Source: Siphonodentalium dalli (taxonomy: Eukaryota > Mollusca > Scaphopoda > Gadilida > Siphonodentaliidae). From it: DNA of 64,000 nucleotides. Location of the stretch: assembly GCA_032622095.1 (NCBI GenBank), contig CP136063.1, positions 41,454,106 to 41,518,105 on the forward strand. The letters are read 5' to 3'. Below are positions 57,483 through 64,000 of the stretch, one piece after another; the stretch's first letter is position 1; each line of letters opens with the position of its first letter. Below the pieces are notes generated by a model that made no database searches, had not been told where the DNA came from, and saw nothing but the letters and a program-made list of their open reading frames with translations. Both the position numbers and the translations under genes were made by a program.

Positions 57483-58690
57483 GAGAGAAGATAGGCGAAA
57501 ACAGTTTCCATAATACTTAGAATCTGCGATTTAGTATCCCATATAGAATGGCAACGTTGGCCTGACGTAAACCACCAACGTTGGTTTTACCATTGGTTTA
57601 CGTTCGTTTGGCCATTGGTCTAATGTTGCCCGACGTTGTAAACGTAACACACTTGCGCGGTACTAGGCTGTATGTGAGCTTAGCGTGTCCGTTAGATGGC
57701 AACAAACGCCAAGTTTTGTGAGATGGATCAATACAATATATATAGCTAATGGTCGCTGAAACTGTTAATTTTCACTCAGGGGATTTGGCATCCATTTGAC
57801 TCGACATAGCGATGAGCCAAACTCTGGTGAAATTCTACACGTGCATTCAGGTTAGCACATGTCTGTTAAATTGCGGAATCGGCAGTGGATCAACCAAATG
57901 AATATATAATCAGCTACTTCACAATAATTTCCGTGTGGTATAGGCCTATAGTTTCATTTCGACCAATTTCGTTGGTGAACTTAATAACAACAACCGAAGA
58001 CGTCAGGGCACGATACGTAACTCGTTGGGTTTGACATGCTTTGCAGTGACCCATCAATCAGTCAATGTGTCTGTTTTAATGATATAGTCCAGGTACATTA
58101 GACATGAAAGTGGATTAGTAAGGAAATAAATCGGGGAAAGCTGGGGAAAGCTGATTTTTTTTATATTATTTAGGCCATAATATCACGGACGCGTCATGAA
58201 AAGTCCCATAAAATCCGAGTTGAGCTTTCTGAGTTACACAATTTTTCCCAAATAATGAATATAATATTGTTCATAATTATGGAAATAATTGGATGCTGTA
58301 ACAATTGTTCAGAAGAAAGGTATAAACAAAACACTCAATGTTGTTCGATACACAATTCTCGAACCAAAGACACCAATTCAAAGGGAAACTTCGAATGAAT
58401 TTGGCATATATGGATATTAAATTAAAACACTGAGCCAAAATACTGACGATTTTGGAGGCAAACTGTTGTATCCGATGTCGGATTTCTCGGGCTTCTCGAA
58501 ACATAGACGTAAGCTATCTAATTCCAAAACCACACAGACACCACCCGGTCGCTATAATAGGCAGAATTAGCGAGTACGCATATCATAAGTGGCAAAAGCG
58601 TGTAAAAATATAACCCTACCCCAAAACTGGTTGTCAACAATTTGGTCGTATTTTGATCTTCTATTTTGTCTAATCTAGTCATATGCATTA
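57483..58690. other. Stretch without recognisable gene
   Basis: Near 57,550-57,650, CAACGTTGG-type palindromes repeat in both orientations. Otherwise nothing recognised. Confidence 0.45.
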
Positions 58691-59815
58691 CGTAGTTATA
58701 CCAGATAAGAATGATACAAACGCGGTCGTGAAATGGCTGTCAGAATGGCCGCAACCACCAAGCTAAGCCGAGACGAAAGCTTAAGACCCCCTTTTTCGGA
58801 CACATCATCATATCAACGACCATTCTTGCCCGCGACAACACGCCAGTGGAATAAATTATCTGATGACCTGAAAAACTCAGAAACTCTAGAAAATTTCAAA
58901 TACAAATTGAATACCAATCTGCGCCTAAGACAAAAGAATGTTCGCCATTATAGCTATAGCAAATGCCGCAAAGCCCAGTTAATTCACACGCAACTTCGAC
59001 TAGGATGCAGTAACCTCAATGATGATCTCAGTCGCAACCATTTAAACGAATCTGATAAATGCTCATGTGGGGAAGTCGAGACTGCCGACCACTTTTTACT
59101 ATATTGTCCCAGATACTCGACAATACGAATTGAAATTTTCTCAGTATTAGCACAAAATTTGTGGAGATCTGATATTTTACTTAAGGGATCTACTTCATTT
59201 CCCAAAAGACTCAATAAGGCCATATTTGAGGCAACTCAAACATTTATACTAACAAGCAATCGATTTCGTTAATCGCCAATTGTATTTCTGATATTCACAA
59301 TAAGTAGCTGCTCGAATTTGATAGTCTTCAGAGACACAAACAAAAAATGATATAGAAATAAATCATATACATGTATATAGCTAACAATGTAGCAATAATT
59401 TCAATAACTCGACCCAAAAAAACAAACTTAAATAAAAAAAATTTAAAAGCCATATTAAGGTACTGGCAAACTATTGACTCCACTCGACACAAATAGTTTA
59501 AAATTTTTCTATGTAAAACAATAACATGCATAAGGGTAGTGATCATTGTAAATATATGTGTTAATTGCTTTTTTCCTCTGTTCTCACCCAACTGTTCATT
59601 TATCTTCTAATCATGTTCTGTATCTCTTCCTATCACTTAATCTTAACTTCCACTTCTCACTGAACACTATATGTAATCTATTCTCCTCTGAGGAGATGGC
59701 TCTATATAAGCATCTGATGCTTGTTGTCAAATCCTCTTCCTCCCTTCTTGTCTTCTATTCATACATGTGTCATGTTTTATAATTATATAATTTTGGGAAG
59801 AAATAAAATATTGTT
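58691..59815 (+). mobile_element. 3' end of a LINE retrotransposon
   Basis: The frame at 58,733-59,272 encodes the reverse-transcriptase tail: 'PATTRQWNKLSDDLKNSETLENFK', given here as a reading guide in two parts, 'PATTRQWNKLSDDL' and 'NSETLENFKYKLN'. It then shows 'LIHTQLRLGCSNLNDDL' and the Cys/His motif 'KCSCGEVETADHFLLYCPRY'. A 3' UTR of about 540 bp ends near 'AATAAAATATTGTTTAAAT', matching the 3' end of the LINE at 63.0-63.5 kb. RT and endonuclease domains are absent through 5' truncation. Confidence 0.75.
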
Positions 59816-60689
59816 TAAATCAAAGCAACGTATTGTATAGCCACCTAGTAGGTAAATTACGTGTTAGCAATATACAGGTGTGGTGTTATAACAGCTTTAA
59901 AGGTACACATATCATTAACACAGGTCCATGTGGAGGATTTATCGGTCATTGCAACGCAAGTCAAACCCATTGATTTACGTTTTTAAAATTTCGGGTTTTC
60001 TGTTTACAATCTGGGCCAAAAATAATAATTTCGGGCATACAAGATACGAAGTAATGTTTCGCCACACAGTGTGTGTTGTTTCATTCGGCGTGATGATACA
60101 TTATTGAATGCAACGCAGAAACTTATGCCCATATCCTTGCGGTGTAAATAGTAGTTACATTTCCGGATTTTTCACCATTATACGTGATAATAAATCATAC
60201 ACGTATATTGCAATGCATATTATATTGCAAAGAAACCACCACCTCTTCAAAAGATTAACACTGCATCACACCAGATCAAATCGACAACACATCGCACATT
60301 TTATACGACTAATTTTAGTGTTGCTTCCAAACCGGTGTCTTAGTAGAAAATTTGTTTAAATTACTTCAGGTGGCATCTTGCAACTGGAATATGCTATTAC
60401 GCAATATACAATATTAGTATTTTGTTGTATGAAGATATCTTGCCAAAACCACCCATGAACTTACAAAATATCAGATGATCAGCGTTTAAAGCTGTTATTT
60501 CAGGGTCGAACATTGACTAAATGTTGCTATTCATGGTTGTTAGTTCAGCAGATATGTGTAACATTAGGGAGAATGGATACGCATGGTAAAGTGGTTGCAG
60601 AAAACACATTACCCTTCACGTATATGTGACCTGGGTGAATATTGTGAGTTATGGGACGCTTGGTAGTGGGATATGGTGGCATGTGAGGC
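59816..60689. other. Stretch without recognisable gene
   Basis: No family signature in any frame. Confidence 0.45.
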
Positions 60690-60900
60690 GAAGTGAGATC
60701 AATATTGGGCAAATACAAAGCAACAAACATAGACCATCCGCCCCTCTTCATGAATGGATCTGAAATAACTGAAGTAAGTAGTCACAAACATCTTGGTGTC
60801 ACATTCGATAGTTCTGGGTCATGGGAAAGTCACGTCTGTAGCTTAATCGATAAGGCATGGAAGAGAGTTAACCTTGTAAAAAGACATAAATTTAGATTAA

Positions 60901-61420
60901 AGATGGATTATCTCTTTAAATAACAAATTTTAAATAGTTGCGTGGGTATAAAATAATAGATATGAACTGAAGACCTATGTCCGGAAAAGCTTCTATCAAT
61001 TAATATTGATTTTATTTCGAATATAAAATCGGGCCCATTTATGTTACTATTTTTAGAACCGAGCATTCGGATGAGACCTTATTGCGATATAGAGCACTGG
61101 GCTGTTCCCACGGCTACGCAACGAATGTCAAATGTCACAGATTGGTTGTTTGTATTGTTTTGTTCCAACGATATAAGCGATAACGAGTATAATTAACATC
61201 TATTTGTGACAAAATTGCACAATATAATTTCTGGTCTCTGTTAACAGTAACCACCATTGTTCGTTAGCTGAATAAACACACCTTTTTAGTCCATAAAATA
61301 TTCGAAATAAAATTAATATTAATCGATAGAAGCATTTCCGGACAGGAGTCTTCGATTCAAATCTAATATTTTATACCCCGGTAACTATATAATACATGTT
61401 TACAAAGAGATAATCCACCT
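60901..61420 (-). mobile_element. TTAA-flanked MITE, copy 7, inside a LINE
   Basis: 520 bp flanked exactly by TTAA (60,897-60,900 and 61,421-61,424). The LINE reading frame continues across the duplicated TTAA, so ends and target duplication are certain. Begins AGATGGATTATCTCTTT and ends AAAGAGATAATCCACCT. TTAA duplication is typical of piggyBac-type mobilisation, though the ends lack the usual piggyBac start. Confidence 0.88.
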
Positions 61421-61836
61421 TTAAGCAGAAAGTCTCTTGAAACAATATATTTTTCATTTATTCGCCCTATCCTAGAATATGCATCACCTGTATGGGATAA
61501 TATCCCCAAGTGTACGAGTGATAGAATTACAGGATATCCAGTATGAAATGGCAAGAATAGTCACTGGGGCAACCAGAAGTGATAGCGATAGGAAATTATT
61601 ACTTGAAACAGGTTGGGAACCGCTTGCACAACGCAAGCATAAGCAGAAATTAGTCCAGTTTTACAATATGACAAAACATAGAGCTCCATCCTACTTATCT
61701 AATATGATTCCACCTGATTCTTCCTCAACTGGCTACAACTTTAGACACCCTAGCATCCACCCGCCTGATAGTAATAATAATTACTACATGTATACATTTT
61801 TACCATCTGCCACACGTGCTTAGAACAGCTTATCGG

Positions 61837-62601
61837 CAGTGTTCGCCCTGGCCCGAAATTCTTTGTAGCCATATTTTAGCCACTTGTGCAATTTTGTTAG
61901 CCACTTTTGAAAAAGTTTAGCCACATACTGTGGGATAAATTAGCAAATCGCGGCATCGTTTTACATAATCCAGCAAATGCTTATCACTATATAATGGCTC
62001 AAACAGTTTGGTCGAACTAGAGTAGATCTCAGAGTCCTCATTATCAGCGAATCAACTATTCAAATTATCCCCAGAACAGACGCAAACTTCCTGCACTGCA
62101 GGCCGACACTGCATCTTGCCTTAGTTTAGGTCCATCTTTAATGTCGTGTCCGTGAGTGTCATTGTCCCATTCAACACTGCCCACTGCATTAACGTCAAAG
62201 AAATGCGAGAAGCTATTGAATTGGGCGTATATTGGACTTCACTCTTTTGCAATCAGTTTAAAACACCCTAAAATAAAGCCCTTTTGTTACACAAGAAGCG
62301 TGTAAAGAATCTATCTCTAAATGATCACTAACTAATTGCACAGGGCGTGAAACTGATGCCCGATAGTATAGCTAATCGAAAACATCCGTAATCTCTTTCT
62401 TCTCGTCGGCTCACGCGAACAACGTTAAGTTGTCTTGTGGTAAGCCGGTTGATTTCTTTTGTTTACAATAAAGTGTCGTTCAGTCCCCGGTCTACATGAA
62501 CAATGCCTGTAGCCACATTTTTAGCCACCAGCATTTTATTTTAGCAACTTTGTATTTCTTTTCGCAATTTGCTAAAATGGCTAACGGCAGGGCCAACACT
62601 G
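61837..62601. mobile_element. hAT-like MITE inside a LINE
   Basis: 765 bp. Starts CAGTGTTCGCCCTGGCC and ends GGCCAACACTG, an imperfect terminal inverted repeat of the hAT CAGTG style. It is flanked by the perfect octamer CTTATCGG (61,829-61,836 and 62,602-62,609). The interior repeats 'TAGCCAC' and has no transposase frame. The LINE resumes after it. Confidence 0.85.
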
Positions 62602-63589
62602 CTTATCGGACTCAGTCAGGTCTTCAGAAACGTTAACATAATTTAAACGAAACATTAACACTGGTCGTTCAAAGATTGCTAAATTCTATTACCATAGTTA
62701 TTCTCGTAAAGCTCAAGTTTATCATACTAGAATCAGATTGGGATGCAGTAACCTGAACAAAGACCTTGTCACAATCACCTTAAAGATTCCCCGATGTGTC
62801 CTTGTGGTGGCTTTTAAATTGAATCTGCATACCATTTTCTCTTGAAATGTCCATTATATACTCAGGCAAGAACTGAAATGTTAGCTGATCTGCCACCAAT
62901 TAGAATATCACCTGATGTACTTCTGTATGGGTCGCCTGAACTCGCTGATGATTTGAACATTAAAAATTTCGATGTTGTTCAGAAGTTCATTATCTGTACT
63001 GGGCTAACGGGTAAGGTGGTTTAAGCCGAAACACGTTTGTTACTAATAAACTATATGTAAATGTCTTAAATTATAGTCACTGCGCGTGTTTTAGCCCTAC
63101 CACCTCGCCCTCTATAATTGAAAAATTAGTTATGGTACATACACACTTCGTCACTTATTAAATACTTATTAAATACATTAACTAAACAGCTCATTAATGG
63201 AATGGAAATAAGTTTATCTACCCCTTTTCAACTACTACCTGCACTCCCTTTTCTCTTTCCCATCCCGTCGTCTATAAACTCTATTATTCGGAACATACAG
63301 AACCAAACCCGGCTGCTATACCCCAAATGGTATCAATTGGGGTAACAATTATTTTCTGAGGATAGGACTTAACAAAAGCCCCCAAGCTTGTTGCCCAATC
63401 CTCTTTTGAACATTTTAAGATTATATGTTATGTATTTATTGTTTGTAATTCTGTTCTGTTTAGTTCAAAATAAATATTGTTTAAACCAATATCTCGCTTA
63501 TCCTCACATGACACCATATCGAACCACCAATCGTCCCGTAACGTATTTATTATATCAGTGGACAAAATCCAGCATATCCATTTAGTTAA

Positions 63590-64000
63590 AGATGGATTAT
63601 CTCTTTAAATAACAAATTTTAAATAGTTGCGTGGGTATAAAATAATAGATATGAACTGAAGACCTATGTCCGGAAAAGCTTCTATCAATTAATATTGATT
63701 TTATTTCGAATATAAAATCGGGCCCATTTATGTTACTATTTTTAGAACCGATCATTCGGATGAGACCTTATTGCGATATAGAGCACTGGGCTGTTCCCAC
63801 GGCTACGCAACGAATGTCAAATGTCACAGATTGGTTGTTTGTATTGTTTTGTTCCAACGATATAAGCGATAACGAGTATAATTAACATCTATTTGTGACA
63901 AAATTGCACAATATAATTTCTGGTCTCTGTTAACAGTAACCACCATTGTTCGTTAGCTGAACAAACACACCTTTTTAGACCAGAAAATATTCGAAATAAA
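63590..64000 (-). mobile_element. TTAA-flanked MITE, copy 8, cut by window end
   Basis: Begins AGATGGATTATCTCTTT after TTAA (63,586-63,589) and follows copy 7 closely for 411 bp until the window ends. Confidence 0.8.

Larger units (their letters stand above)
60690..63490 (+). mobile_element. LINE fragment interrupted by two DNA elements
   Basis: Reverse-transcriptase C-terminal region: 'SSHKHLGVTFDSSGSWESHV', 'KRVNLVKRHKF', then after the MITE 'RPILEYASPVWDNI', 'MARIVTGATRSDSDRKLLL' and 'GWEPLAQRKHKQKLV', and after the hAT-like element a degenerate tail with 'QVYHTRIRLGCSNLNKDL' and 'HFLLKCPLYTQARTEML'. Frames shift several times, so it is dead. The two insertions can be removed cleanly at TTAA (60,897) and CTTATCGG (61,829), which fixes their ends. 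The 3' end, 'AATAAATATTGTTTAAACC', resembles that of the LINE at 59.8 kb, so both are one family. Confidence 0.75.

Overview
The window is animal nuclear DNA: AT-rich, intron-bearing and dense with eukaryotic transposable elements. Degenerate repeats built around 'TTCAAATGAGGTCACTGGGT' and 'GCCAGGGCCATAACTC' are, from memory, typical of bivalve molluscs, so a marine mollusc or another lophotrochozoan is the best guess (inference). I see no bacterial operons, CRISPR arrays, tRNA or rRNA genes.

The layout is nested. (1) A Polinton/Maverick (adintovirus-like) element lies mostly on the minus strand. Its capsid C-terminus and adenain-type protease are at 1-918. The rest is at 31,356 to about 44,000: capsid N-terminus, pVI-like protein, penton-like minor capsid, small membrane protein, integrase with chromodomain, two small virion-type proteins, packaging ATPase, protein-primed DNA polymerase, and two unrecognised plus-strand genes. 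Several genes carry frameshifts or stops, so it is a decaying copy. (2) The capsid gene is cut into two pieces that fit at one codon but lie 30.4 kb apart (919-31,353), which makes the middle block look like later insertion(s). (3) Inside that block, 8,789-30,408 is bounded by a 21-bp terminal inverted repeat starting CACAGGCCTTCTAAACAGT and a perfect 8-bp target-site duplication, CTGACAAG. This 21.6-kb element contains a P-element/THAP9-superfamily transposase (minus strand) and, around it on the plus strand, a six-exon PIF1-family helicase of about 990 residues ending in a PHD finger and AT-hooks. The transposase sits in helicase intron 1. I regard this giant helicase-carrying P-like transposon as the most unusual system here.

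Smaller insertions decorate the giant element: a LINE tail, a 1.6-kb foldback palindrome, hairpin MITEs and molluscan degenerate repeats.

From about 44 kb to the end is repeat-rich host DNA: an HhH-domain coding remnant, minisatellites, a MULE transposase remnant, at least eight copies of a TTAA-flanked MITE of about 520 bp (some nested in each other), an 18-finger C2H2 zinc-finger gene (53.2-55.1 kb), two LINE 3' ends, one of them broken by a TTAA MITE and by a hAT-like MITE with an 8-bp duplication, and a solo copy of the giant element's 21-bp terminus at 57,462.

All family calls are from reading translations and motifs by eye; no database search was run.
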